Shown: positions 54,117 to 63,318, counted from the first letter of the stretch. The stretch: DNA of 64,000 nucleotides from Advenella mimigardefordensis DPN7 (GCF_000521505.1 NZ_CP003915.1:744001-808000); one strand, 5' to 3'. Notes: generated from the sequence alone by a model not told the origin. Numbers and translations: made by a program.

Positions 54117-54968
54117 ATGCAAACCAAGCCAACAGCAGCAGACGCTGCCGTCACGCCGGACCCGGAAAGGCTCCTGCTTAACGTCAATGGTATTGAAGTA
54201 ATTTATAACCACGTCATTCTGGTACTGCGCGGCGTGTCGCTGGTGGTGCCGGCTGGCAAGATTGTGGCGCTGCTTGGTGCCAATGGCGCCGGCAAAACGA
54301 CGACCTTGCGTGCCGTATCGAATCTGCTCAAAAGCGAGCGCGGCGATGTCACCAAAGGGACGATTCATTACCAGGATGAACGCGTCGATAGCATGACGCC
54401 GGCTGACCTGGTTAAACGTGGTGTGATACAGGTCATGGAAGGTCGCCATTGTTTCGGTCACCTCACCATCGAAGAGAACCTGCTGACCGGCGCCTACACG
54501 CGCAAAGTGAGCAAGGGCGATATTGCGGCAGCACTGGACCGGGTTTATCAATATTTCCCCAGACTTAAACAGCGTCGCAGCAGTCAGGCCGGCTACACCT
54601 CGGGTGGGGAGCAGCAGATGGCGGCCATCGGGCGCGCACTCATGGCCGACCCTAAAATGATTCTGCTGGATGAACCCTCCATGGGACTGGCGCCACAAAT
54701 CGTTGAAGAGATCTTCGAAATCGTGCGTGATCTCAATACTCGCGAGCGCGTGAGTTTTCTGCTGGCCGAACAAAACACCAACATCGCGCTGCGTTACGCA
54801 GACTATGGCTATATTCTGGAAAGCGGGCGGGTGATGATGGACGGCACGGCCCAGGAGCTGGCCAGCAACGATGATGTGAAAGAGTTTTATCTGGGCATTG
54901 AAAGCGGGGATCGCAAAAACTTTCGTGACACCAAATTTTATCGCCGCCGCAAGCGCTGGCTGGCTTAG
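54117..54968 (+). CDS. livF: Branched-chain amino acid-type ABC transporter ATPase (LivF)
   Basis: A 283-residue LivF-type ATPase. Walker A GANGAGKTTTLRAVSNLL is near residue 55, IQVMEGRHCFGHLTIEENLLTGAY near 100, the signature YTSGGEQQMAAIGRALM near 160, and Walker B ILLDEPSMGLAPQIV near 182. It completes the transporter. It lies after the binding-protein gene, a different order from E. coli (livKHMGF). The C-terminal KNFRDTKFYRRRKRWLA tail is a typical extension. Confidence 0.93.
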   Translation: MQTKPTAADAAVTPDPERLLLNVNGIEVIYNHVILVLRGVSLVVPAGKIVALLGANGAGKTTTLRAVSNLLKSERGDVTKGTIHYQDERVDSMTPADLVKRGVIQVMEGRHCFGHLTIEENLLTGAYTRKVSKGDIAAALDRVYQYFPRLKQRRSSQAGYTSGGEQQMAAIGRALMADPKMILLDEPSMGLAPQIVEEIFEIVRDLNTRERVSFLLAEQNTNIALRYADYGYILESGRVMMDGTAQELASNDDVKEFYLGIESGDRKNFRDTKFYRRRKRWLA

Positions 54969-54977
54969 GAGCAAACA

Positions 54978-56276
54978 ATGACTGAGTATTTTGATGCTCT
55001 GGAAGTGCGCGATCAGGCGCAGCGCGAGGCCGATCTGTTTGCCGCATTGCCCGCTGCGCTTACTGCTGCACGCGAACGTGCGCCGGCCATTGCTTCACAG
55101 CTGCAGGACGTGCAGGTGGATCGTATCACCAGCCGTCAGGCGCTGGCCGGCATTCCGGTACTGCGTAAATCCGAGTTGCTGCAGCGCCAGCAGGCGCAGC
55201 GCAGACAGGCGATTGAACAGCGCGCTCAGGCAGGTACTGCGGCCGGCAAGGTCGTGGAACGCGTCTTCGGTGGCTTTTCAACGATTGGCTGGGGTGACGC
55301 AGCCCGCGTCTTCGCCTCGCCGGGTCCCCTTTATGAGCCCGAGAGCAAACGGGCCGACTACTGGCGTTTTGGTCGCGCGCTGTATGCGGCAGGCTTTCGC
55401 GCTAATACCCTGTTGTACAACTGCTTTTCGTACCATTTCACACCTGCCGGCTCGATGTTTGAAACGGCCGGGCTGGCCATCGGCTGCACCGTATTTCCAG
55501 GCGGGGTGGGCCAGACGGAAATGCAGGTCTCGACTATCCACGATCTGCAGCCGGAGGGCTATGCGGGTACGCCCAGCTTTCTTAAACTGATTCTGGAGAA
55601 AGCCGACGAAATGCAGATCGCATTGCCGTCCCTGAAGCGCGCCCTGTTTTCCGGGGAGGCATTTCCGCCCTCCCTGCAAAACTGGTTTGCGCAACGCGGG
55701 ATCCACGGCTACCAGGCCTACGGCACAGCCGATCTGGGCCTGATCGCCTATGAGTCTGAAGCGCGAGACGGGCTGATTATTGGGGAGGATATCGTGCTGG
55801 AGATTGTGCGCCCGGGCACCAATGAGCCGGTACCCGACGGCGAAGTGGGTGAGATTGTGGTCACCACCCTGAATCCCGATTATCCGCTATTGCGCTTTGG
55901 TACCGGCGACCTGTCGGCGATTATGCCCGGACATTCTGCCTGCGGTCGTACCAACAAGCGGATTCGCGGCTGGATGGGACGTGCCGATCAGACCACCAAG
56001 GTGCGCGGCATGTTTGTGCATCCGGAACAAGTGGCCCGTATTGTTGCCCGCTTCGAGGAAGTGAACAAGGCCAGACTGGTTGTTTCCGGGGAAACCGGAC
56101 GCGATGAGATGACGCTGTTTGTGGAAGTGGATGGCGCGCCCGCCGCAGGCCTGCAGGAAAAACTCGGCAATGTGGTGCGTGAGGAAACCAAGCTGCGTGC
56201 CGTGATTGTGTTTGTGGGAGTGGGTGAGCTGGCCAATGACGGCAAGGTGATTGAAGATAGCCGTTCATACGAATAA
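54978..56276 (+). CDS. Phenylacetate-CoA ligase-like protein lacking the usual P-loop
   Basis: A 432-residue protein of the PaaK/AMP-binding family. The region expected to hold the SSGTTGKP-type phosphate loop reads RVFASPGPLYEPESKRADYW, so the glycine and lysine are absent. The later family motifs are intact: YQAYGTADLGLIAYES (A5), GEIVVTTLNPDYPLLRFGTGDL (A7), RIRGWMGRADQTTKVRGMFVHPEQV (A8). It may be an unusual ligase, or a non-catalytic partner. It starts 9 bases after livF and is thus part of the transport operon, so an aromatic or related acid may be the substrate. Confidence 0.75.
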   Translation: MTEYFDALEVRDQAQREADLFAALPAALTAARERAPAIASQLQDVQVDRITSRQALAGIPVLRKSELLQRQQAQRRQAIEQRAQAGTAAGKVVERVFGGFSTIGWGDAARVFASPGPLYEPESKRADYWRFGRALYAAGFRANTLLYNCFSYHFTPAGSMFETAGLAIGCTVFPGGVGQTEMQVSTIHDLQPEGYAGTPSFLKLILEKADEMQIALPSLKRALFSGEAFPPSLQNWFAQRGIHGYQAYGTADLGLIAYESEARDGLIIGEDIVLEIVRPGTNEPVPDGEVGEIVVTTLNPDYPLLRFGTGDLSAIMPGHSACGRTNKRIRGWMGRADQTTKVRGMFVHPEQVARIVARFEEVNKARLVVSGETGRDEMTLFVEVDGAPAAGLQEKLGNVVREETKLRAVIVFVGVGELANDGKVIEDSRSYE

Positions 56277-56305
56277 GCAGAATAAGCCACCCACCGGAAC
56301 CGGCC

Positions 56306-57064
56306 TTAAAAGGGCGGGTTCTGCAGCGCCTGCAATAGCTTCTGTTCAAAGTCGGTCACCGGAGCACCCAGGAGCGCCTGCGCCGAAGTGGTTTTTTCCG
56401 GCAGATAGCGTACCGGACTGTGCAGTGCCGTTTCAAAACGGTTTGCCATGCTGGTGAGTTCGTCACTGTTGGCGTTAACCAGAATCACGGCATGTGACAA
56501 CAATGAAAAGGCGGGAGTGCTTACGGTACTTGCCGCGGCTACGTTTGCCGCTTTGTTGCGACGCCAGTACTGAGCGGTGCCGGCGATTTTTTTACCTGCC
56601 ACCGCCAGATTGAACCGCCCGTCGCAGAACGAACCCTCTACCGGCTGGTGTGTCGCTTCGATGCCGCAGGCTGCCAGCGCCCGGGCAATCAGCTCGCACA
56701 AGCCCAGATAGTGGTCTTCTACATGTTGCAGCGGATAATTGGCATGAACCGGATAGGCCAGATGTAAATTGACCACGCCGGCCGCTTGCGGCACGACGCC
56801 GCCACCCGACAGACGCACATCAACGGGCAGGCCCGTTGCGGCCAACTGTGTGCAGGCGGTTGCAAAATAACGATTACGCTGATAACTACGGGGGACGCTG
56901 ATGCCGTGGCCGGCCTGATGGATGATGGCAAGGCGCTGTCCGTGCCGGTCTACTCGATCCAGCAGCCTGGTTTCGGCGTCCCGGCGGCTGATGCCAGCTG
57001 CAAAAATGGCGCTGGCCGGCAGGGTCTGAAAGGGCGTATTCATGTGGGCTGGCACTCCTGTCAC
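56306..57064 (-). CDS. Lipoate--protein ligase-like protein
   Basis: A 252-residue BPL/LPL-superfamily protein. RLSGGGVVPQAAGVVNLHLAY (about 84-104) corresponds to the RRSGGGAV substrate loop of LplA, and VAGKKIAGTAQYWRR near 154 holds the conserved Lys. The protein could transfer lipoate or octanoate onto carrier domains. The window also carries lipB and lipA, so this is a second lipoylation gene. Its exact donor is unknown. It runs in the same direction as def, from which it is 54 bases away. Confidence 0.8.
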   Translation of the reverse strand: MTGVPAHMNTPFQTLPASAIFAAGISRRDAETRLLDRVDRHGQRLAIIHQAGHGISVPRSYQRNRYFATACTQLAATGLPVDVRLSGGGVVPQAAGVVNLHLAYPVHANYPLQHVEDHYLGLCELIARALAACGIEATHQPVEGSFCDGRFNLAVAGKKIAGTAQYWRRNKAANVAAASTVSTPAFSLLSHAVILVNANSDELTSMANRFETALHSPVRYLPEKTTSAQALLGAPVTDFEQKLLQALQNPPF

Positions 57065-57118
57065 AGGTGGGGCCGGATCATGCCGCCGGTAGATAAGGTC
57101 AGCCGACCGCCAGGCTCA

Positions 57119-57631
57119 TCAGGCTTCGGCCTGTTCCTTGGCCTGTTTTTTCAGCTTGGTTTTGATGCGGCTTTGCTTTAAGGGTGACAGATATTCCACA
57201 AAGACCTTGCCCAGCAGGTGATCCAGTTCGTGCTGTACACATACGGCCAGCAGGCCTTCTGCGTCAAACTCGTAGGTTTCACCCTGTTCGTTGAGCGCGC
57301 GCACGCGAATGCTGGCTGCGCGCTCTACCTTGTCGTATACACCGGGTACAGACAGGCAGCCTTCTTCGTATACCTGTTTTTCGTCGCTTTTCCAGATAAT
57401 TTCCGGATTGATAAGTGCCAGCAGGTCGTCGCCTTCTTCGGAAACATCAATCACCACCACGCGCTCATGCACGTTGACCTGGGTCGCAGCCAGACCTACG
57501 CCGGGTGCGGCGTACATGGTTTCAGCCATGTCGCGGACAAGCTGACGAATGCGGTCATCCACCTGAGCTACGGGCTTTGCGACCGTATGCAGTCGGGGAT
57601 CGGGAAAGTGAAGAATAGGTAAGAGAGCCAT
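57119..57631 (-). CDS. def: Peptide deformylase
   Basis: A 170-residue metalloenzyme removing formyl from nascent proteins. The motifs GVGLAATQ near residue 43, EGCLSVPG near 90 and HELDH near 134 carry the metal-binding Cys and two His. I chose the ATG at 57631, which gives [14 protein letters not shown]; a longer frame to 57763 has no support. On the minus strand a TATAAT lies only 9 bases before this start, so if used the message would be almost leaderless. fmt is not found beside it. Confidence 0.94.
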   Translation of the reverse strand: MALLPILHFPDPRLHTVAKPVAQVDDRIRQLVRDMAETMYAAPGVGLAATQVNVHERVVVIDVSEEGDDLLALINPEIIWKSDEKQVYEEGCLSVPGVYDKVERAASIRVRALNEQGETYEFDAEGLLAVCVQHELDHLLGKVFVEYLSPLKQSRIKTKLKKQAKEQAEA

Positions 57632-57772
57632 GGCCGATATTATAATTGAAATTGCTGCTGCTTGGGGGGCATACCCCGCCGGGCGTACCTGGCGCAGCGG
57701 GTGAAATTGTATGATCAATGGCAATCCTGCGGATGCCGCAGAAAAATCATCATTGTCTTGCATCTATATTCC

Positions 57773-57778
57773 TATAAT
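57773..57778 (+). promoter_or_regulatory. Possible -10 element for dprA
   Basis: TATAAT lies 34 bases before the dprA ATG at 57812, in the divergent def-dprA gap. The -35 region (TTGTCT) is too close, at 14 bases. Confidence 0.35.
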
Positions 57779-57811
57779 AGGGTGTTTTTCCTCAAAATCA
57801 AGCGGATAGAT

Positions 57812-59083
57812 ATGGCAATGTCAGATGAAGAGCGGTACGCGTGGGTTCGTCTCACGCTCGAACCCGGGATTGGCCCGGTCACTGCCCGCCATCTGCTGGT
57901 TGCCTTCGGGCTGCCGCAGGATATTTTCGGTGCCTCGGTAGCGGCGCTGATGAAGGTGGTACCCGAGAAACAGGCCTTGCAACTGGCTGCGCCGGTAGAT
58001 CCTGGCATCCATACCCTGATCGAACGCACTTTCGACTGGCTCGCCCGGGAGAACCACCATATCGTGACGCTGGCCGATGACTTGTATCCTGCTCGCTTGT
58101 TGGATACGGCCGATCCGCCACCCTTGCTTTATGTAGACGGCGATCCCCAGGCGCTGTCGCGACCGGTGCTGGCCATGGTGGGCGCGCGTTCGGCTACCGC
58201 CGGCGGCACCGACAATGCCTTCGCGTTTGCACGGCATCTGGCCGATGCCGGCTGGACCATCGTGAGCGGCCTGGCGCAGGGCATAGACGCGGCCGCGCAC
58301 GAGGGCGCGCTGGCCAGCGGTGCAACGCCGGCCACGATTGCCGTCATGGGCACAGGCATCAATCGCGTCTATCCTGCGGCCAATAAGGGGTTGGCCATGC
58401 GCATTCGGGAGCAGGGCGCACTGGTAAGCGAATTGCCGCTGGATACGGCAGCAGTCGTGCATCAGTTTCCCCGCCGCAATCGAATTGTCGCAGGGCTGTC
58501 GCTCGGCGTACTGGTGGTGGAAGCGGCGCAACGCAGCGGCTCGCTGATCACTGCGCGCCTGGCTGGTGAAAACGGTCGCGAGGTATTTGCCATTCCGGGT
58601 TCCATACATTCCCCGCTGTCCCGGGGGTGCCATGCGCTGATCCGGCAGGGTGCCAAATTGGTGGAAACGGCGGATGATATTCTGGAGGAGTTGGCACGCA
58701 GCGGTTCGGTGCCCGGATCGCAGGGCATCGCGAACCGCGAGTCCGGACCGGCGTCGCAGTCTGGCGCCAGACGTGCCGCAAAAAGCCGGGCACCTTTAAC
58801 GTTTGAGCCGTCTCCACCGTCCGTATCGTCGGTATCGCGCTCGCCGGCGCAGTCGGGTGCCCTGTACAGCACGCCTGCCGGGGCAGAAGGGGGCGCCAAT
58901 GCCGCGCAACAGGCGCTGCTGGAAAAGATGGGGTTTGATCCGGTTTCCATGGACTTGCTGCTGATCCGGCTGGATACGACGGTGGGGGCCCTGGCCGGGC
59001 TGCTGACCGAACTGGAAATGGCCGGTAAAATCGTCCGCCTGCCCGATGGACGCTATCTGCAACGGGTGAATCACTTACAATAA
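57812..59083 (+). CDS. dprA: DNA processing protein DprA
   Basis: A 423-residue protein that binds incoming single-stranded DNA and loads RecA in natural transformation. The N-terminal helix-hairpin-helix/SAM region is RYAWVRLTLEPGIGPVTARHLL; the Rossmann core has VGARSATAGGTDNAFAFARHL, IVSGLAQGIDAAAHEGAL, VMGTGINRVYPAAN and VEAAQRSGSLITARLAGENG. A Pro/Ser-rich linker (about 305-355) leads to a C-terminal winged helix ending LPDGRYLQRVNHLQ. The ATG at 57812 gives MAMSDEERYAW; 57818 is an alternative. Frames upstream to 57662 have no support. Confidence 0.94.
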   Translation: MAMSDEERYAWVRLTLEPGIGPVTARHLLVAFGLPQDIFGASVAALMKVVPEKQALQLAAPVDPGIHTLIERTFDWLARENHHIVTLADDLYPARLLDTADPPPLLYVDGDPQALSRPVLAMVGARSATAGGTDNAFAFARHLADAGWTIVSGLAQGIDAAAHEGALASGATPATIAVMGTGINRVYPAANKGLAMRIREQGALVSELPLDTAAVVHQFPRRNRIVAGLSLGVLVVEAAQRSGSLITARLAGENGREVFAIPGSIHSPLSRGCHALIRQGAKLVETADDILEELARSGSVPGSQGIANRESGPASQSGARRAAKSRAPLTFEPSPPSVSSVSRSPAQSGALYSTPAGAEGGANAAQQALLEKMGFDPVSMDLLLIRLDTTVGALAGLLTELEMAGKIVRLPDGRYLQRVNHLQ

Positions 59084-59242
59084 TGACGCAGCAAAATCGA
59101 TGACGCCAGGGGTGCCCCAGGGGCATTTTCCCGGTATTGCAGGATCGGTATTGTCGCCGTTGTCGCTTTCGCAGCACATGGGAGTGCAGGAAGTGGCGCG
59201 ACGGTCCGGTTCATTCATATCCAAGCCCAACAGGAGCACTTA

Positions 59243-59818
59243 ATGAGCACCAAGTTCAACGTTCTGATCATCATCGGCAGTCTTCGTGAAAAATCCTATA
59301 ATGCCGCGATCGCCCGGCAACTGGCTGACCTGGCGCCGGATAATCTGGAACTGGTTTACGCTCCTTCCATTGGCACGCTGCCTCACTATAATCAGGACGT
59401 AGAGAATGCCGGCTTTCCCAAAGAAGTGCAGGCATTTGCAGATGCCATTCGTGCCGCCGACGGCTTGATTTTTGTGACACCGGAATATAACTATTCGGTA
59501 CCCGGTGTGCTCAAGAACGCGATTGACTGGGTCTCACGCCTGCGTCCTATGCCGTTTGACAACAAGGTCGGTTCGATCATATCGGCGTCGGGTGGCGCAA
59601 TTGGCGGGGCAAGAATGCAGCACCATCTGCGTCAGGTCATGGTTGCGATGAATGTTCATCTGGTCAATCGCCCTGAAATCATGGTTGGTACTGTACAAAA
59701 CAAGGCAGACGGCGACGGCGGCAAGCTTACCGATGAAACCACGCTCACGTTCATTGGCAATCATTTGAAGGAACTGGCTCGCGTACTTGAGCTGCACCAC
59801 CAGAAACAGCAGGCCTGA
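59243..59818 (+). CDS. NADPH-dependent FMN reductase
   Basis: A 191-residue flavodoxin-like oxidoreductase. GSLREKSYNAAIARQLADLAP near the N-terminus binds FMN phosphate, TPEYNYSVPGVLKNAIDW near 78 binds the flavin ring, and SASGGAIGGARMQHHLRQV near 113 follows. It resembles chromate/quinone reductases (YieF/ChrR type), with substrate unknown. It precedes the HMG-CoA lyase gene by 12 bases and is probably co-transcribed. AGGAG lies upstream of the ATG. Confidence 0.88.
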   Translation: MSTKFNVLIIIGSLREKSYNAAIARQLADLAPDNLELVYAPSIGTLPHYNQDVENAGFPKEVQAFADAIRAADGLIFVTPEYNYSVPGVLKNAIDWVSRLRPMPFDNKVGSIISASGGAIGGARMQHHLRQVMVAMNVHLVNRPEIMVGTVQNKADGDGGKLTDETTLTFIGNHLKELARVLELHHQKQQA

Positions 59819-59830
59819 TCGGAGATCGTT

Positions 59831-60742
59831 ATGGCAATTGCGGAACGCGTAAAAGTGGTTGAAGTGGGCCCGCGCGACGGCCTGCAGAACGAAAAACAAT
59901 TTGTTCCGACCGAAGTAAAAATCGAGCTGATCAATCGTCTGTCGGCTGCCGGCTTTCAGAATGTGGAGGCAGCCTCGTTCGTGTCACCCAAGTGGGTGCC
60001 GCAAATGGCCGATGGCGCCGACGTTATGGCTGCCATTGAGCGTCGGCCGGGTACTATTTATTCTGTACTGACACCGAATCTGAAAGGGTTCGAAGGGGCA
60101 CTCGCCGCTGGTGCTGATGAAGTGGTGATCTTTGGCGCAGCCAGTGAGGCCTTTTCGCAGCGTAATATCAACTGCTCCATTGCCGAGTCCATTGAACGCT
60201 TCGCGCCGGTGGCGCAGGCTGCCAAGGACGCTGGCCTGCGCCTGCGGGCGAGTATCAGTTGTTCACTGGGATGTCCCTACGAGGGCGAGATCGCGCCCGC
60301 TGCGGTGGCCGATGTGGTCAAGCGCATGCTGGCGCTGGGTTGTCATGAAATTGATATTGCCGACACCATAGGCGTAGGCACCCCGCGCAAGGTGACGGCC
60401 GTCATGAACGCCGTGTCGGCCGTGGCCGATCCTGCCATGCTGTCTGCCCATTTTCATGACACCTATGGCATGGCGCTGGCCAATATTCTGGCGGCGCTTG
60501 AAGCCGGCATTGCCATTGTGCACTCCTCGGCAGCAGGCCTGGGCGGCTGTCCCTATGCCAAAGGCGCTACCGGTAATGTTGCCACCGAAGACGTGCTGTA
60601 TATGCTGCACGGCATGGATATCGACACCGGCATCGACCTGGATCAGGTGATCAGCACCGGGCAGTGGATTTCCGATTACCTGCAGCGGGCTAATGCCAGT
60701 CGTGCCGGCAAGGCCATTATCACCAAGCGGCAGGCGGCGTAA
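59831..60742 (+). CDS. mvaB: Hydroxymethylglutaryl-CoA lyase
   Basis: A 303-residue TIM-barrel lyase of the DRE-TIM family, cleaving HMG-CoA to acetyl-CoA and acetoacetate, usually in leucine breakdown. VEVGPRDGLQNEKQFV (about 10-25) holds the metal-binding Asp and catalytic Arg, HFHDTYGMALANI near 216 the metal His, and GLGGCPYAKGATGNVATEDV near 242 the catalytic Cys. All are present. Its product acetoacetate connects to the 3-hydroxybutyrate dehydrogenase gene elsewhere in the window, but no direct operon link exists. Confidence 0.93.
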   Translation: MAIAERVKVVEVGPRDGLQNEKQFVPTEVKIELINRLSAAGFQNVEAASFVSPKWVPQMADGADVMAAIERRPGTIYSVLTPNLKGFEGALAAGADEVVIFGAASEAFSQRNINCSIAESIERFAPVAQAAKDAGLRLRASISCSLGCPYEGEIAPAAVADVVKRMLALGCHEIDIADTIGVGTPRKVTAVMNAVSAVADPAMLSAHFHDTYGMALANILAALEAGIAIVHSSAAGLGGCPYAKGATGNVATEDVLYMLHGMDIDTGIDLDQVISTGQWISDYLQRANASRAGKAIITKRQAA

Positions 60743-60750
60743 GCGTACTT

Positions 60751-61230
60751 ATGGTTATCAATTTCCTGCCGCTGTCCGAGTCTGAACGGGAACAATTGCT
60801 CGCTTCAATCGGACCTCTGCCCATTCGCGGGCAGGCATGGCCTGCCTGGGTAAAAACGGCAGCATGGGTGATTCTGGCGGTCATTGTCTTGCAGTCGCTG
60901 GTCGCTTTCAACAAGGCCGGGGTGGAGGCGCTGTTTTCCACAACAGGCCTGATTCTGCTGGTGGTGTTCCTGGCGCTGGCCGTTACCACGCGCTATATGC
61001 AGACTTCGGTCACGACCATTGATGCGCAGGGCCTGCGCCAAAGCTGGCTGACGCGCCGTGAAGTGGCCTGGCAGGATGTGACCTTCGCCAAGTTTGTGCC
61101 CATGCTCGCCTCCAAGCGGCTGGTGGTTTTCACAAAAAAAGGCAAACCCGTGGTATTCCAGGGCGGTACGCAGGAACTGCAGGTGGCGTTCGCAAAAATA
61201 TCACTGGCGTTTAAGAATCGCAAAATTTGA
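60751..61230 (+). CDS. Small membrane protein, unknown function
   Basis: A 159-residue protein with two hydrophobic segments (about 36-52 and 65-82), VKTAAWVILAVIVLQSLV and TGLILLVVFLALAVTT, followed by a soluble domain of about 70 residues with alternating beta-strand pattern (TTIDAQGLRQSWLTRREVAWQDVTFAKFV). This layout is like PH-domain/YcxB-type membrane proteins. It lies 8 bases after mvaB and is probably its operon partner. I do not recognise a defined family, and a strong terminator follows the gene. Confidence 0.7.
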   Translation: MVINFLPLSESEREQLLASIGPLPIRGQAWPAWVKTAAWVILAVIVLQSLVAFNKAGVEALFSTTGLILLVVFLALAVTTRYMQTSVTTIDAQGLRQSWLTRREVAWQDVTFAKFVPMLASKRLVVFTKKGKPVVFQGGTQELQVAFAKISLAFKNRKI

Positions 61231-61297
61231 GTTGAAACGTGACGGGTATCAACCATCCGTTTGAATCAGGCGAAGCATGATACGCATAGACGAAAGT

Positions 61298-61336
61298 GGG
61301 TTCCCTGCCAGATGAGGCACGGAACCCTTATTTTTT
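61298..61336 (+). terminator. Rho-independent terminator of the FMN reductase-mvaB operon
   Basis: GGGTTCC (61298-61304) pairs with GGAACCC (61321-61327), with an inner GCC/GGC pairing, then TTATTTTTT. It closes the plus-strand run, 68 bases after the small membrane protein stop, and sits just before the end of the minus-strand pseudogene. Confidence 0.85.
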
Positions 61337-61342
61337 ATGAAA

Positions 61343-62030
61343 TTAGCTTGTGCTCAAGCGAGTGAGGGCCACATCCTGTTCTTTGAGCCATGCATCGTGG
61401 AGCCATTTTTCGGTTTTACGTTTGCCGGGGAAGGTCACCCAGATGATATCGCGTTCAAAAGCCAGAGGCTTTTCGTCACCCCCTACAATGACCCAGAACC
61501 ATCGGCCATCAGCCCAAATTTCGTGCCTTGACCTTCATGCCGGTCAGCGTGACGGTTTCGATATGACCGTTGCGGGTGATTTGTATCGGTTCATCGTGCG
61601 GTTCGATCCAGCTGATTTCCATGCGTGGGAGCAGATCGGGGGCTGCTTCCTGCAGGAACGCGCGGGCAATCTGCTCGGTCCGTGATCGATCTGGCAACGG
61701 CAGGCCGACCAGATCCAGTGACATGTTTGCAAATCCTTTGAGCCTACCGTTTGCTGCGATCACCGTGCTGAAGTGTTCGCCCCCAAGTCCGGCATTGCGT
61801 TCATCGATGCGTTCATAACGGACAAGTTCAGCAGGTTCTCCGTCAATGGTTACGCTCAGGCGGGAAGTCTCCTTATGGGTTTGTGGAATCCATTGAGAAA
61901 GGGATGGTGCAATGGTGTTGGCGGTCATGGACGTTGACTCCTTCAGTTGATTTTGTGCGAGCACTGTAGAGGGTGCGGTCGCATAAACGGTGATTGCGGA
62001 CAAAAGGGTGATATGACGAAGCGCATTCAT
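61343..62030 (-). pseudogene. Exported protein of unknown family, broken by a frameshift
   Basis: The first part (62030 to 61509) encodes 173 residues: signal peptide MNALRHITLLSAITVYATAP... then a soluble domain, ending MKVKARNLG and TGA. One base further on, another frame continues as EIWADGRWFWVIVGGDEKPLAFERDIIWVTFPGKRKT... to a TAA at 61343. The combined protein would be about 228 residues. The total length is 3n+1, so one base is extra (or two missing) near the AAGGCACGAAATTTGG stretch, about 61530. A sequencing error is equally possible. I do not recognise the family. Confidence 0.7.
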
Positions 62031-62125
62031 GAGTAGTCTCCAGGGGTTGCGAGTGAGCTCCGAGAGTTAGACGACAGGCGCTTGCCAGTCGTCTCCATAC
62101 TTGATCATTTCGGTTATTCGTTAGC

Positions 62126-63301
62126 TTATGCGGTCCGGGTACTGCGACCTGTTATTGCATAGAGTGCTGCTGCGCCAAGCAGAATCGCCAGTAACAGGAA
62201 TGCCTGCCCGGTAGGCCAATGCGCAGTTTGTTGTGCCAGCCACGGACCCAGGCTGGCGCCCACAAAGAGCACGAAGGTATAGAACGCGACCGCTAGTCCA
62301 CGCATTGGTGCTTCGGCTACGCTGGCTACGCGTGCAATCAGCCCTGGCACGCTGATGCCAATGCCAGCGACGAAGATCACACTGGATGCCAGCAGCCCAT
62401 ACAGGTGACCGTCTCCCGCCCAGGAGGATAGCGCGAGCCCGCTGGTTGCGACCAACAAACCGGTATTGACAATTCTTTCGGCTCCCCAGCGCGGCATGAC
62501 TGAGGCAACGGCAAGTGGAGTGAGAAAAGCGGGTAGCGCCAACTCACGTGCGACCAGTGGCGTAATGCCATGTGCCTGCAACGCCCGTCCTACATGGGTG
62601 TCGATTCCGATATAGAAAGCGACAAAGCACATCAGGAGCAATAGCGCAGGGCCGTAGACGCGGCGCAATGGTGAACTGACGAGGAGTTTGCCTATTGGTT
62701 GGTAAAGCGTACGTAAGGAGCCTTGTGGCGTATGCGTGGGATCGGCTGGAGTGGTCCACAGTCTCCATGCGGTTATAGCGAAAACGGCCGCGAGTGGCAG
62801 CAAGGCCGAGCCAAGTCCCCAAGGGCTAGCAACTGCAGCGCCATAAATCTGCCCAAGCAAACCGGCAGATAAAAATGCGGTGCTCAGCCAGGCGACACTC
62901 CACACTCGTTGTTTTGGGGTTCCACGTTCGGCCAGATAAGCAATGACGACAGGGGGAAACGTTGCTGCCGCCAACCCCTGTGCAGCTCGGCCCGCAAGAA
63001 GGAATGGTACTGTCTGTACGGTCGATAGCCATGCTGTGATCAAGGTCAGTGCAGCCAGCCCGCACATCATCACAACGCGCCGTCCCAGACGATCTGAAAG
63101 CGGTCCGAAAATCAGAAAGCCTGCAGCGTAAGCGAAGCCGAACGCGCTGATCACGCCCGCTGATGCTGCAGTGCTCATGTGATGAGTTTGCGCCAATTGA
63201 GGCAGGATTGGTAAGGGAAGATAGAGCAGTGAGACAACTGCCAATGCACAAAGTACGAGCAGAATTCGCAAAGAAAACGATGGCAAATACATGGATGACA
63301 T
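62126..63301 (-). CDS. MFS transporter (YnfM/drug-efflux type)
   Basis: A 391-residue, twelve-helix major-facilitator protein. The MFS signature GPLSDRLGRRVVMMCGL is in the loop after helix 2 (about 66-82), and LAGRAAQGLAAATFPPVVIAYLAERG follows. GGAG lies 8 bases before the ATG. It resembles YnfM and related efflux or sugar transporters. It is the downstream gene of the marR-MFS pair, with two operator-like repeats in the 72-base gap, so expression is likely repressed by the MarR protein and induced by an efflux substrate that I cannot name. Confidence 0.9.
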   Translation of the reverse strand: MSSMYLPSFSLRILLVLCALAVVSLLYLPLPILPQLAQTHHMSTAASAGVISAFGFAYAAGFLIFGPLSDRLGRRVVMMCGLAALTLITAWLSTVQTVPFLLAGRAAQGLAAATFPPVVIAYLAERGTPKQRVWSVAWLSTAFLSAGLLGQIYGAAVASPWGLGSALLPLAAVFAITAWRLWTTPADPTHTPQGSLRTLYQPIGKLLVSSPLRRVYGPALLLLMCFVAFYIGIDTHVGRALQAHGITPLVARELALPAFLTPLAVASVMPRWGAERIVNTGLLVATSGLALSSWAGDGHLYGLLASSVIFVAGIGISVPGLIARVASVAEAPMRGLAVAFYTFVLFVGASLGPWLAQQTAHWPTGQAFLLLAILLGAAALYAITGRSTRTA

Positions 63302-63318
63302 TTAATATCTCCAAATAA

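Noticed and set aside
57640..57645. Minus-strand TATAAT as def promoter
   Set aside because: Only 9 bases before the start codon and without a convincing -35; noted but not annotated as a promoter.
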